Source: Arthrobacter_E sp041360795
GTDB taxonomy: Bacteria > Actinomycetota > Actinomycetes > Actinomycetales > Micrococcaceae
Reading direction: 5' to 3'
NCBI RefSeq assembly: GCF_041360795.1
Contig: NZ_JBFUPW010000003.1
Span: 310,001 to 374,000 of the forward strand
Length of the DNA stretch: 64,000 nucleotides
Each line of letters starts with the position of its first letter. Position 1 is the stretch's first letter. The notes below the pieces were generated by a model. That model was not told where the DNA came from. It did not search any database and saw only the letters and a program-made list of their open reading frames with translations. Of this stretch, positions 16,732 through 28,011 are shown piece by piece. A program made the position numbers and the translations under genes.

Positions 16732-17793
16732 TCAGCGCGCGATCCGCCGCGCCTCTTCGATCAGGCGCAGCCCGGCGAGCGGACCGGTCTCACCGGCCAC
16801 CTCGACGGGCGCGGGACCTTCGCCGCGCACCTGACGCGCCAGGAGCCGGTAGAACTCCTGATACCCGCCGGGCTCACTCGTCACGGGCCGCACCGCGGTG
16901 CCGTCGCTGAACGTCCCGGACGCCTCCTCGGGCTCCACACCGTAGCCGGGGTCGGACGGACGCAGCCCCGCCGACAGCTGGCGTTCCTGCGGGTCGAAGC
17001 CGTATTTCAGGTAGCTTCCGGCGCTGCCTCGGACATCGAACACCGGGCCGGGCTGGGCGGCGGAGAGGGTCATCGACAGGTGGCTCAGCACCGGCGCCCC
17101 ACCGCCCGCCGGAGCGTGCTCGAGGACGAGGAACACGTCGTCGTCGGCCGGCTCACCGGGGCGGCGCGCCGCGATCTCCGCGTGAACGACGCGCGCCGGG
17201 CCGAAGAGCTGCAGGGCGCAGTCCACCAGGTGGGTGCCCAGGTCGAAGAGCAGACCGCCGCCGCGCTCCACTCCCGAGGCCTGCTTCCACGCCTTCGAGA
17301 AGCCCGGCGACCACCGTTCCATGCCGGCGTTGAACCGGTGCACCTCCCCCAGCGCCCCCTCGGCCAGGAGCGCCTTCAGCGTGAGGAACGCATTGTCCCA
17401 GCGGCGGTTCTGATAGACGGCCAGCGTGCGGCCCAGCCGCTCCGCGAGCGTCACAAGCTCCTCGCCCTGCGCACTGGTGACAGTGAACGGTTTGTCCACG
17501 ACGACGTCGAGCCCCGCCTCCAGCGCGGCTTTCGCCTGCGGGTGGTGCAGTTCGGGCGGGGTGGCGATGACCACGACGTCCAGGTCCGCGGCGCGGGCGA
17601 GGACGTCCTCGAAGCCGGGCACCACCGTCACGGCCGGGTACGTCTCGCGGGCGGCCGCCGATCGCCCGGGATCGCCCGTGACGATCACGTCCAGGCTGAA
17701 GTCGGGGCTGTGCTCGATCAGGGGCGAGTGGAAGGCCCGGCCGGCCAGTCCGTAGCCCACCACGGCGGTTCTCAGGGGTGCGGGTCGCTGCAT
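16732..17793 (-). CDS. Gfo/Idh/MocA family oxidoreductase
   Basis: A 353-residue NAD(P)-dependent oxidoreductase of the glucose-fructose oxidoreductase/inositol dehydrogenase family. The N-terminal Rossmann fold begins RTAVVGYGLAGRAFHSPLI. The central family signature DVVVDKPFT includes the conserved lysine of the EKP-type motif, here DKP. The motif GGGLLFDLGTHLVDCALQLFG holds the catalytic His in GTHLVD. Together these support a sugar or polyol dehydrogenase; the substrate is unknown. The start at 17793 has GGGGA two to three bases upstream and a possible -10 (GACACT) seven bases before the ATG, so a leaderless start is also possible. The gene reads away from the peptide ABC operon, separated from it by a terminator. 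Confidence 0.88.
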   Translation of the reverse strand: MQRPAPLRTAVVGYGLAGRAFHSPLIEHSPDFSLDVIVTGDPGRSAAARETYPAVTVVPGFEDVLARAADLDVVVIATPPELHHPQAKAALEAGLDVVVDKPFTVTSAQGEELVTLAERLGRTLAVYQNRRWDNAFLTLKALLAEGALGEVHRFNAGMERWSPGFSKAWKQASGVERGGGLLFDLGTHLVDCALQLFGPARVVHAEIAARRPGEPADDDVFLVLEHAPAGGGAPVLSHLSMTLSAAQPGPVFDVRGSAGSYLKYGFDPQERQLSAGLRPSDPGYGVEPEEASGTFSDGTAVRPVTSEPGGYQEFYRLLARQVRGEGPAPVEVAGETGPLAGLRLIEEARRIAR

Positions 17794-17883
17794 GGTCCCC
17801 AGTGTCCCAGCAAACGGCGAAGCTGTCCCCTGGTCGCCCGGAAACGAACAGGGCCTGACAGTGAACGGGCCCGAAACGAACAG

Positions 17884-17916
17884 GGCCCCGGGGAACGCTG
17901 AACGTTCCCCGGGGCC
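17884..17916 (-). terminator. Terminator of the peptide ABC transporter operon
   Basis: Perfect 14-bp arms GGCCCCGGGGAACG and CGTTCCCCGGGGCC (17884-17897, 17903-17916) with a 5-base loop lie 78 bases after the last gene of the operon. On the minus strand TTCGTTTC follows. A 15-bp direct repeat (GAAACGAACAGGGCC) lies at about 17842 and 17872 next to it. Confidence 0.75.
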
Positions 17917-17993
17917 GCAGGCTCCGTCGCCCCGGAGGCTCACCTCACGGTGAACGGGGCGTCGACGGGCGGTGAGTCACCACCCTGTGCTTC

Positions 17994-19721
17994 TTACTTG
18001 TGGGTGGAACCCTTTTCCCAGCCGACCGTGGTCCAGTCCGGGACGTGGGTATCGGTGCCCTGGTTGGCGAAGAGAGTCGGGCCGTAGTTGGCCAGGCCCT
18101 TCTTGACGAACTCGATCTGCGGGCCGTTCAGGACCGGGCCGAGGGTGAAGTACTGCTTGGCGTAGTCCTTCTCCACATCCAGGGCGGCCTTGTTGCGCTT
18201 GGCGTCGTCGGCCTCGGACTGCAGTTCCTTGATGCGCTTGTCCAGATCCGCGTTGCCGAGGCCGTTGCGGTCGCTCTCGGTGGAGTAGTACTGGCCCACG
18301 GCCTGCGTGGCGTCGGAGCCGACGGTGTAACCGGACATGGTCACGTCGAACTCGCGGTCGCCCACGATCTTGCCGAATTCGGCGTTGCCGCGCTGGTCGA
18401 TCCCGACGTCCATGCCGGCGGCCTGGAGCTGCTTCTGCAGGGTCTGCACGGAGGCGAGAACGGTCGGGTCGTCACCGAAGTTGGTGATCTTGAAGGTGAC
18501 GGGCTTGCCGTCCTTCTCCATGATGCCCTTGGCGTTCGGCTTGTAGCCGGCGTCGGTCAGCACCTTCTTGGCGGCGTCCGCACCCTGCTCCTGCACCGGC
18601 CAGTTGTCCTGGTAGTACTTGGAGAACGGCATCAGCATCATGGTGCCGGTGTTGGGCTCTTCCCAGTTCAGACCGTTGAAGCGGACCTTGCGGATGGCTT
18701 CGCGGTCGACGGCGGTGAAGATGGCCTTGCGGACGGCGACGTCCTGGACGCCCGGGCGCTTGGCGTTGACGTTCAGACCACCGGCGAAGAGGCGCTGACC
18801 ACGGCGGATATCGGTGTCCTTGGTGCCCTCGAGCTGCTTGTAACGGCCCACGGTGCGGCCACCGGTCGCGTCGATCTCACCGTTCTTGAAGGCGGCGATG
18901 GTGGCGGAGTCCTCCATCTGGCGGAAGACGACCTTGTCCAGCACAGGCTTGGTGCCCCACCACTTGTCGTTCTTGACCATGCTGACGGTCAGGGCGGCGG
19001 AGTCGAACTTCTCGACCTTGAACGGGCCGGCCATCCACTCGGGGTGCATGTTGTTGTTGAAGCCCTTGTTGAAGATCTCCGGGGTGTTGACCTTCGGGTG
19101 GACGATGCCGGTGAAGAAGGACGACAGCGGGTACACGGGCTGCTTGACCGTCACGACGACGTCCTTGTCGGTCGCACCACGGGTCACGGACTCGATGTAC
19201 TTGTAGGAGCCGGAATCGACGATGTCGTAGTCCTTGTTGGTGCCGTTGAGCACCTTCCAGGTGTTCTCGAAGGTCTTCCAGTCGATGGGGGTGCCATCGT
19301 TCCAGGTGGCCTTGTCGTTGATCTTGATGTTCAGGATCTGCTTGCCGTCCTTGACCTCAGACTTGAAGTCCTCGCAGAAGTCCTTGTCCAGCTCGAAGTC
19401 GCCCACCGCGGTGGTCTTCCAGCAGCCGTAGTAGAAAGCCTGGTTGATCGGGCCCATCAGCGCGGTGTTGTCGGAGGAGTTTCCGCTGTTGCCGAAGCCG
19501 TTGAAATCGGGGCCGATGTTGCCCAGTTCCAGGGTCAGGGTGCCGCCCTGGTCCAGGTCCTTGACGTCTTTCGGATTGGTCTGGATCAGCTTGGAGACGT
19601 CCGAGCCGGACCCTTCGGCCTTGGCGCTCTCCGGGCCCTTGGCCGTGCCGCCGCCGCAAGCGGTCAGCGCCAGCGTGACGGCCGCCAGAGTGGCGACGCC
19701 GAGCGTGACTTTCTTTTTCAT
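17994..19721 (-). CDS. Peptide ABC transporter substrate-binding lipoprotein (family 5)
   Basis: A 575-residue extracellular binding protein of the oligopeptide/dipeptide family (SBP_bac_5). It starts with a lipoprotein signal, MKKKVTLGVATLAAV then LALTACGGG, with the lipidation cysteine at about residue 22. The mature part shows family segments: KATWNDGTPIDWKTFENTWK, DKVVFRQMEDSATIAAFKNGEID, RKAIFTAVDREAI and the closing PDWTTVGW. It captures peptides outside the membrane and hands them to the two permeases encoded upstream. It is the last gene of the unit, 53 bases after the ATPase gene, with GAAGGGA before the ATG at 19721. A longer frame upstream would lack a signal peptide at its start. 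Confidence 0.9.
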   Translation of the reverse strand: MKKKVTLGVATLAAVTLALTACGGGTAKGPESAKAEGSGSDVSKLIQTNPKDVKDLDQGGTLTLELGNIGPDFNGFGNSGNSSDNTALMGPINQAFYYGCWKTTAVGDFELDKDFCEDFKSEVKDGKQILNIKINDKATWNDGTPIDWKTFENTWKVLNGTNKDYDIVDSGSYKYIESVTRGATDKDVVVTVKQPVYPLSSFFTGIVHPKVNTPEIFNKGFNNNMHPEWMAGPFKVEKFDSAALTVSMVKNDKWWGTKPVLDKVVFRQMEDSATIAAFKNGEIDATGGRTVGRYKQLEGTKDTDIRRGQRLFAGGLNVNAKRPGVQDVAVRKAIFTAVDREAIRKVRFNGLNWEEPNTGTMMLMPFSKYYQDNWPVQEQGADAAKKVLTDAGYKPNAKGIMEKDGKPVTFKITNFGDDPTVLASVQTLQKQLQAAGMDVGIDQRGNAEFGKIVGDREFDVTMSGYTVGSDATQAVGQYYSTESDRNGLGNADLDKRIKELQSEADDAKRNKAALDVEKDYAKQYFTLGPVLNGPQIEFVKKGLANYGPTLFANQGTDTHVPDWTTVGWEKGSTHK

Positions 19722-19774
19722 ACTGTTCCCTTCAAAGGAGCGAGGGTTGGGTTTCCCGCTGTCATCAACGATAT

Positions 19775-21981
<2,207 letters not shown>

Positions 21982-21985
<4 letters not shown>

Positions 21986-22968
21986 GCCGCCGCCTCCACG
22001 GTGTTCTTGCGGGCCTTGCGGGACTTCTTGGCCTTGCCCACCGAGCTGGAGCTCGGGTCGAAGGCGTCCCGGAGGCCGTCATTCATCATGGCCATCGAGC
22101 CGGTCAGGGCGAACATGGCCAGGAGCGGGAACCAGAACATCCAGGGGAAGCTGCTGACCTGCTGGCTGGCCTGGCCGATCAGGATGCCGAGGCTCATGTC
22201 CGGCGGCTTGATGCCGATGCCGATGAAGGAATAGGCCACCTCGGAGAGGATCGCCAGGGTGACGCCGCGCGTGATCTCGAGGACCAGCAGGGAGCCGATG
22301 TTGGGGATCAGGTGCTTCCAGACGATGCGCCAGGTGGAGACGCCCATGTAGCGCGCGGCCTTGACGTAGTCCCGTTCGATGAGGGACATGGAGATCGACC
22401 GGATGAGACGCGCGGCGCCCATCCACCCGAACACCAGCAGGACCACGGTCAGGAGGAACCAGCTCGGGAGCGCGTCCTTCAGATCACCGCCGTTGCCGCT
22501 CGTGACCACGGCGACCACGAGGAGCGAGGGCATCATGATGAGCGCTTCGAGGATGAAGAGCATCACCTTGTCGACCTTGCCGCCGTAGAAGGCCATGACA
22601 CAGCCGTACACGGCGGCCACGAGCATGGACCCGACGCCCACGATCAGGCCGATCAGGATGGAGGTCCGGACACCTTCGACCATGAGGACATAGAGGTCCA
22701 CCCCGGCCTGGGTGGTGCCGAAGAAGTGCTCCGCGGAGGGGCCCTCGCCGATGAAGGCGGGATCGATGTCGTTCTTGGTCCAGGGGGTAAGGAACTGACC
22801 CACCAGGGAGAAGACCGTCAGGGCCAGGAAGAGGATCAGGCCCGCCACGGCGGTCTTGTTCCGGAGGAAGCGGCGGAAGATGATGACGCCCTTGGCGATC
22901 ACCACACCGTCGTCGGTCGTGAGAATATCCGCTTCGGTCTCAGGCTGGACCGCGTCGACTGTGGACAT
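21982..22968 (-). CDS. Peptide ABC transporter permease (DppC type)
   Basis: A 328-residue inner-membrane permease. An N-terminal helix (GLILFLALTVFSLVGQFLTP) and an extracytoplasmic loop precede five further hydrophobic segments. The binding-protein-dependent permease motif appears as REYVKAARYMGVSTWRIVWK in the family position (here ERDYVKAARYMG...), followed by the conserved HLIPN. This EAA-type loop contacts the ATPase. The start at 22968 shares one base with the stop of the upstream permease gene (TGATG), and its stop overlaps the next ATG by four bases, so all three are coupled. The longer open frame reaching 23658 lies inside the upstream permease and is not used. Confidence 0.92.
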
Positions 22969-23951
22969 CAGGAAACCCTCACTCTCGGGTCGACCAGGGT
23001 GGTGGCAAGGTCCGCGAGGATGGCGCCGACGGCGAAGATCACGGAGCCGTAAGCCAGCGTCGCGGTGGCCGCGTTGACGTCCTGCTTGCCGATGGCGTCG
23101 ATGCTCCAGAAGCCGACGCCAGGCCAGGCGAAGATCGCCTCGGCGAAGAAACCGCCCGCGAAGATGGCCGGCACGGTGAAGGCGATGGTCTGGGCGACGG
23201 GGATGAAGGAGACCCGCAGCGCGTGGCGCCGGATGGCCTGGTTCCGGGTGAGGCCCTTGGCCCTGGCGGTGCGGACGAAGTCGGCGTTGACGTTGTCCAG
23301 CAGGTACTGACGCTGGGCGATCTGATAACCGCCCCAGCCCACCAGGGTGATGGCGAAGGTCGGCACGACGTAGTGGGCCACGAGGTCCACGAAGGCGGGC
23401 CAGCCCGGCTCCACGCCGGGTGTCGAGATGCCGGTCACGAAGAAGATCTGCTGACCGGTGGCGTCGTTGATCCAGATCGCCGCGAGCTGCACCAGGAAGT
23501 AGGCGATCGGGGCCGGGACGATGTAGGTCAGGTAGGAATAGCTGGTGATCACGCGGTCCGACGTCTTGTACTGCCGTGCGGCCGTGAACACGCCGAGCGC
23601 GACGCCGATCACGAGGGTCAGGAAGATCGCCGCGATGAAGAGGCGGGTGGAGACCCACACCCGGTCACCGAAGGCCGCGTTGACCGATCCGCCGGCCGGG
23701 CTCATGCCCCAGTCCCAGCGGGTCACGATGCCCGTGAGCCACTGAACGTAGCGGTCCCAGGCGCTCATGGCGGGGTCGAGTCCCTTGAGGGCCAGCGAGT
23801 GCGCGACCTGCTCAGGGGTGGGCCGCGGGATCTTCTCCTGCTCGATCAGGGCGGGCTTCATGGTGGAGACCGCCAGGAAGTACCCGGCCGAGGTGGTCAG
23901 GAAGATCATGACCACATAGGTCGCCATGCGCTTGAGGAGGTACTTGATCAC
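22968..23951 (-). CDS. Peptide ABC transporter permease (DppB type)
   Basis: The first gene of the operon encodes a 327-residue permease. It begins with the family N-terminus MIKYLLKRMATYVVMIFLTT and has six hydrophobic segments. The DppB EAA-type loop is DFVRTARAKGLTRNQAIRRHALR, split around residues 224-246. The start is GTG at 23951 with AAGGGCGG six bases upstream. The order permease-permease-fused ATPase-binding protein is unusual only in that the binding protein comes last. Together the four genes make a complete peptide or nickel-type importer; a peptide substrate is most likely from the SBP_bac_5 partner. Confidence 0.92.
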   Translation of the reverse strand: MIKYLLKRMATYVVMIFLTTSAGYFLAVSTMKPALIEQEKIPRPTPEQVAHSLALKGLDPAMSAWDRYVQWLTGIVTRWDWGMSPAGGSVNAAFGDRVWVSTRLFIAAIFLTLVIGVALGVFTAARQYKTSDRVITSYSYLTYIVPAPIAYFLVQLAAIWINDATGQQIFFVTGISTPGVEPGWPAFVDLVAHYVVPTFAITLVGWGGYQIAQRQYLLDNVNADFVRTARAKGLTRNQAIRRHALRVSFIPVAQTIAFTVPAIFAGGFFAEAIFAWPGVGFWSIDAIGKQDVNAATATLAYGSVIFAVGAILADLATTLVDPRVRVS

Positions 23952-24344
23952 TGACGTCCGCCCTTCTCACGCACGGCGTGCAGGCGTGAGGGCGTCCGGC
24001 TACCGCACAAGGCAGGGGCCGTGGATTTTTGGTGCACGGGGTTTCCTTCCAGACTGCCGCGGGCTCGTGGCCTGTGTGCGGCGCGTCACATTCCACGGGA
24101 AAAGTACCACGAACCAGACGGTCTGAAAGGCCTATTTCACTCCTTGGCAATCAGATCGTTATCTAGCTACCGGTCGGTAACGCAGGGTTGCGCGAGGAGT
24201 GGACAGTCAGAGGCCCTCACTATAAAGTGACCGTTTCACATCTCCTCCGGCGGTGCCGAACGATCCACCTGCGCGGATGCACTTTTCCGCCGTGCCGCCG
24301 CCGTCTACAGTTACTTGCAACATAAGCATCAACGAGGAGCGGAT
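23952..24344. other. Divergent promoter region between the peptide transporter and the stress protein
   Basis: About 390 bases with no gene. It should contain promoters for both sides. An ACCGGTCGGT repeat within TACCGGTCGGTA (24168-24179) resembles TetR-type operators, but no regulator gene is adjacent, so the call is weak. Short T-rich tracts near 24020-24060 are the only other feature. Confidence 0.4.
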
Positions 24345-24764
24345 ATGTCCGGAATTGTGATTGTTGGCGTCGACGGTAGCGAGACCGCGGCCCGGGCTGC
24401 CGCAGCGGCCTACAAGCTGGCCCAGGGCCTCGAAGCCCGGCTGCACGTGATCACGGCCTTCGACAAGGACAACGTCGAGGTTTTCGGCAGCGGCAGCGAC
24501 ACCTTCATCATGTCCGACGCGGATGACGCGCAGCGCGTGGCGAAGCAGGTGGCGGAGGGCCTGGGCTCGGACGTCGAGTACCTGTCCGCTCGCGGCAAGC
24601 CCGCCGACGCCCTGCTGTCCGAGGCCGAGCGCCTGAACGCCGACGTGATCGTGGTCGGCAACCGCCGCATGAGCGGCATCGGCCGCGTCCTGGGTTCCGT
24701 GGCGAACACCGTGGCGCACAACGCCCCCTGCGACGTCTACATCGTCAACACCACGGTGTCCTGA
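24345..24764 (+). CDS. Universal stress protein (UspA family)
   Basis: A 139-residue single-domain universal stress protein. The N-terminal strand IVIVGVDGSETAARAAAAA has the conserved Asp of the ATP-binding fold. The C-terminal half carries the nucleotide-binding motif VVGNRRMSGIGRVLGSVANTV, which fits the G-2x-G-9x-G(S/T) signature of ATP-binding Usps. Such proteins are cytoplasmic and respond to growth arrest or energy stress. The start at 24345 has GAGGAG five bases upstream. It is monocistronic with a strong hairpin after it. Confidence 0.9.
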   Translation: MSGIVIVGVDGSETAARAAAAAYKLAQGLEARLHVITAFDKDNVEVFGSGSDTFIMSDADDAQRVAKQVAEGLGSDVEYLSARGKPADALLSEAERLNADVIVVGNRRMSGIGRVLGSVANTVAHNAPCDVYIVNTTVS

Positions 24765-24814
24765 CAGGTCTCCCGACCAGCGCACGCCCTCGCTGAGCGT
24801 TCACGCGCAGCTGG

Positions 24815-24877
24815 ACGACGACGGCGCCGCTCCCCGAGGTTCCCTGCGGAACGTCCGGTGGGCGGCGCCGTCGTCGT
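24815..24877. terminator. Bidirectional terminator between the stress protein and acetyltransferase genes
   Basis: Perfect 16-bp arms ACGACGACGGCGCCGC and GCGGCGCCGTCGTCGT (24815-24830, 24862-24877) lie between convergent genes. The first 14 bases of the arm are identical to the arm of the terminator at 37925. Confidence 0.75.
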
Positions 24878-24889
24878 GAGGACTGCCGA

Positions 24890-25345
24890 TCAGGCCTCGA
24901 GGTCGAGCTGGTAGGTCAGGAACGGCGTGCGCGTGGACAGGCGGTCGTAGACGGCCCGGGCGCGGTAATTGTCCTCGGAGGTGATCCACCGGACGTGGCT
25001 CCAGCCCTCTGCCCGGGCCTCGGCGCGGATCGCGTCGAACAGGGCGTCCACGACGCCTCCGCCACGCCCGGCAGGGTCCACGAACAGATCGTCCAGGTAG
25101 CCGGCGACCACGCCGAGCATCGGACGCACCACGGGACGGACATGGGCCAGGCCCACCAGACGTCCCTGAGCCGCGGGATCCTCGGCCACCAGGCCGGTCA
25201 GCCGTCCGTCCTGGAGCCAGGACCAGACGACATCCCGGTGCTCCGGCGTGAGTTCGCGGTGGTAGAAGGTGCAGTACCCCTCGAACAGGCGCGACCATTC
25301 GTCGCGGTCACTCTCCGTCAGCGTGCGAGTGATCCACTCCGTCAT
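24890..25345 (-). CDS. GNAT family N-acetyltransferase
   Basis: A 151-residue acetyltransferase. The acetyl-CoA binding motif A is LDDLFVDPAGRGGGVVDALF (around residues 83-102), where the Q/R-x-x-G-x-G/A pattern is RGGGVV. Motif B follows with VRWITSEDNYRARAVYDRL. The family moves an acetyl group from acetyl-CoA to an amine; the substrate cannot be told. The ATG at 25345 has GAGAGGG seven bases upstream. It may be read independently; the 2-oxoacid dehydrogenase operon lies just upstream on the same strand, 129 bases away. Confidence 0.85.
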   Translation of the reverse strand: MTEWITRTLTESDRDEWSRLFEGYCTFYHRELTPEHRDVVWSWLQDGRLTGLVAEDPAAQGRLVGLAHVRPVVRPMLGVVAGYLDDLFVDPAGRGGGVVDALFDAIRAEARAEGWSHVRWITSEDNYRARAVYDRLSTRTPFLTYQLDLEA

Positions 25346-25474
25346 CCTGATCCCTCTCGAATCGTCCTGGTGGCCGACTGTTCCAGCCGGCCGTCGCCCC
25401 ACGCCCGTCGTTCCGCACGCCGGAACCCGTCCAGCCGCAGGGTCCGACAGCCGCCTCCAGCCGCAGGGTGACGC

Positions 25475-27004
25475 TCAGTCCAGCAGCAGCGCGGGCTCTT
25501 CCATGATCGCCGCGACATCGGCCATGAAACGGGCCGAGAGATCGCCGTCGACCACGCGATGGTCGAAGGAGCCACCGAGCGTGGTGATCCAACGCGGGAT
25601 GACCTCACCGGAGACCACCCACGGCTTCTGCTTGATGGTGCCGAAGGCGACGATCGCCACTTCGCCGGGATTGATGATCGGGGTGCCCGTGTCGATACCG
25701 AGGGCCCCGATGTTCGTCACCGTGAGCGTTCCGTCCCTCATGTCGGCCGGGCTGGTCTTCCCGGCCCGGGCCGTGGTGGCAAGGTCGTTCAGCGCCACCG
25801 CGAGCTCTTTGAGGGAGAGGTCCTGCGCGTCCTTGATGTTGGGGACCAGCAGACCGCGCGGAGTGGCGGCGGCGATGCCGAGGTTCATGAAGTGCTTGAC
25901 GTGGATCTCGTCGCCCTCCGGACCGGACACCCATTCCGAGTTCACGCTGGGATTGCGGGCGGCGGCCCAGATGACGGCCTTGGCCAGGATGAGCAGCGGC
26001 GAGACCTTGATGCCTTCGAAGTCCCGCGACTTCTTGAGGCGCTGCACGAACTCCATGGTGCGGCTGGCGTCGATGTCCACGAAGATCGAGACGTGCGGAG
26101 CCTGGAAGGCGGAATCCACCATGGCCCTCGCCGTGGCCTTGCGCACGCCCTTCACGGGGATGCGTTCGATCCTGCGCTCCGGGTTCTTCGCCGGAGCGGT
26201 CCAGAATTTCCCGGCCTGGTCCTGTTCGGCCTCCCGCTGGGACTGGTAGCTCACCAGGTCCTCACGGGTCACCTCGCCACGGGCGCCGGTGGGTGTCACC
26301 AGGGCGAGATCGATCCCGAGATCACGGGCGATCTTGCGCACCGGCGGCTTCGCCAGCACACGGCTGACGAGGCCGGTCAAGGCGCCGCCGATACCGGGGC
26401 GCTCCTCACCGGCGGCCTCCGCGGCCGACGGCGCCGCCGTCGCGGACGGGGCCAGAGGAGCTGACGGAGCTTGCTGAGTCGCCCGGGCCGCAGGGGCGGG
26501 CTGCGCCAGGGACGCGGGGGCCTGGGTGGGGGCCTGAGCCTGTGCCGGCGCTGCTGCAGCGGGGGCCGCCGGCGACGAGCCATTGCGGCGAGGACGGCGC
26601 TTGACCGCGTCGGCCTTCGGGCCGGAACCGACCAAGGGCCCCGGAGCCTCGGAGTCGTCGACCGGGAGCGTCCCATAGGCGACCCGGGGGGCCTCAGCAG
26701 CAGCGGACGGCTGCGCCGCGGGCGCTGCCGGCGAACCGCCGTCGTCGTCCGCGGCAGTCTCTCCTGCGGCACCCACCGCGATGATCGGCGTGCCGACTTC
26801 GACCGTCTTGCCTTCGGGGACCAGGAGCGCGGTCACCGTGCCGGCGAACGGCGAAGGAAGCTCCACCAGGGACTTCGCGGTCTCGATCTCGCAGAGGACG
26901 TCGTTGATCGCGACCGTGTCCCCCACCTGGACCTTCCAGGAGACGATCTCGGCCTCGGTCAGGCCTTCGCCCACATCGGGAAGATTGAATTTCTGCGTGC
27001 TCAT
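25475..27004 (-). CDS. 2-oxoacid dehydrogenase E2 (dihydrolipoamide acyltransferase)
   Basis: The core subunit of a 2-oxoacid dehydrogenase complex, 509 residues. Domain order: one lipoyl domain (residues 1-80) with the lipoylated Lys44 in EIETAKSLVELP; a long Ala/Pro-rich flexible linker (about 85-205); the peripheral subunit-binding domain VRKIARDLGIDLALV; then the catalytic acyltransferase domain ending in the active-site motif DHRVVDGD near residue 486. It transfers the acyl group from lipoamide to CoA. Together with the E1 genes just upstream it forms a probable branched-chain 2-oxoacid dehydrogenase; pyruvate is the alternative. No E3 gene is in this operon; the partial flavoenzyme at the left edge is too far to assign. 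Confidence 0.92.
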   Translation of the reverse strand: MSTQKFNLPDVGEGLTEAEIVSWKVQVGDTVAINDVLCEIETAKSLVELPSPFAGTVTALLVPEGKTVEVGTPIIAVGAAGETAADDDGGSPAAPAAQPSAAAEAPRVAYGTLPVDDSEAPGPLVGSGPKADAVKRRPRRNGSSPAAPAAAAPAQAQAPTQAPASLAQPAPAARATQQAPSAPLAPSATAAPSAAEAAGEERPGIGGALTGLVSRVLAKPPVRKIARDLGIDLALVTPTGARGEVTREDLVSYQSQREAEQDQAGKFWTAPAKNPERRIERIPVKGVRKATARAMVDSAFQAPHVSIFVDIDASRTMEFVQRLKKSRDFEGIKVSPLLILAKAVIWAAARNPSVNSEWVSGPEGDEIHVKHFMNLGIAAATPRGLLVPNIKDAQDLSLKELAVALNDLATTARAGKTSPADMRDGTLTVTNIGALGIDTGTPIINPGEVAIVAFGTIKQKPWVVSGEVIPRWITTLGGSFDHRVVDGDLSARFMADVAAIMEEPALLLD

Positions 27005-27027
27005 GATGTCCCTAAACTCCGTGGCTC

Positions 27028-28008
27028 TCAGTAGGAGAAAGCGCGGTCGAGTGCTTCGAGGATACGGTCGATGTCCGGCAGATAGTGTTCCTCCACCTTC
27101 GCCACCGGGTACGGCATGTGGAACCCGCCCACGCGGATGACCGGCGCCTCCAGGCTGAGGAACGCCCGCTCGCTGATGCGGCTGGCGATCTCGCCGCCGA
27201 TCCCGCCGAACGTGGGCGCCTCATGAGTCACCAGAAGGCGTCCGGTCTTACGGACCGAAGCCTCCACGGTGTCGAAATCGATCGGGGAGATGCTCCGCAG
27301 GTCGATGACCTCGATGCTGCGGCCGTCCTCCTCGGCGGCGGCCGCCGCCGCCAGGGCCACAGGGACGAGCGGTCCGTAGGCCACGAGCGTGACGTCGGAG
27401 CCTTCGCGCACCACGTGGGCGCTGAAGGGATCGGCAGATGTCCCGGGATCCTGCGTGTCCACCTCACCCTTGAGCCAGTAGCGCTTCTTGGGCTCGAACA
27501 CGATCACCGGATCCTGGCATTCAATGGCCTGCCGGGTCATCCAGTAAGCGTCATGCGGATTGGAGGGGGTGACGATCCGCAGGCCCGCCGTGTGGGCGAA
27601 CAGCGCTTCGGGAGACTCCGAATGGTGCTCGATCGAACCGATGCCTCCGCCATACGGGATGCGGATGGTCACGGGCAGGGTCACGGCGCCGCTGGTCCTC
27701 GCGTGGTACTTGGCCAGCTGCGTGGTGATCTGGTTGAAACCCGGGAAGACGAAACCGTCGAACTGGATCTCGCACACCGGGCGGTACCCGCGCATGGCCA
27801 GGCCGATCGACGTGCCGATGATCCCGGCTTCCGCGAGCGGCGAATCGACCACACGGTCTTCGCCGAACTCCTGCTGGAGGCCATCCGTGACCCGGTAGAC
27901 GCCACCGAGTGCCCCGATGTCCTCGCCCATCAGCAGAGTCTTGTCGTCCCCGGCCAGGGCCTCGCGCAGGCCTTCGTTGATGGCCTTGGCAATGGTCATG
28001 GTGGTCAT
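27028..28008 (-). CDS. 2-oxoacid dehydrogenase E1 beta subunit
   Basis: A 326-residue transketolase-type subunit that pairs with E1 alpha to decarboxylate 2-oxoacids using thiamine diphosphate. The start MTTMTIAKAINEGLREAL, the segment GEDIGALGGVYRVTDGLQQEFG and the conserved IEHHSESPEALFAHTAGLRI are typical of the beta subunit. The C-terminal transketolase domain ends with PYPVAKVEEHYLPD. It begins three bases after the stop of E1 alpha and is followed 23 bases later by E2, so the three make one operon. The DSPLAEAGIIGTSIGLAMRG motif matches branched-chain and pyruvate enzymes alike. Confidence 0.93.
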   Translation of the reverse strand: MTTMTIAKAINEGLREALAGDDKTLLMGEDIGALGGVYRVTDGLQQEFGEDRVVDSPLAEAGIIGTSIGLAMRGYRPVCEIQFDGFVFPGFNQITTQLAKYHARTSGAVTLPVTIRIPYGGGIGSIEHHSESPEALFAHTAGLRIVTPSNPHDAYWMTRQAIECQDPVIVFEPKKRYWLKGEVDTQDPGTSADPFSAHVVREGSDVTLVAYGPLVPVALAAAAAAEEDGRSIEVIDLRSISPIDFDTVEASVRKTGRLLVTHEAPTFGGIGGEIASRISERAFLSLEAPVIRVGGFHMPYPVAKVEEHYLPDIDRILEALDRAFSY

Positions 28009-28011
28009 GGC

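Noticed and set aside
24168..24179. A TetR operator (TACCGGTCGGTA)
   Set aside because: No TetR gene is adjacent and the sequence is short; kept only as a remark in the intergenic entry.
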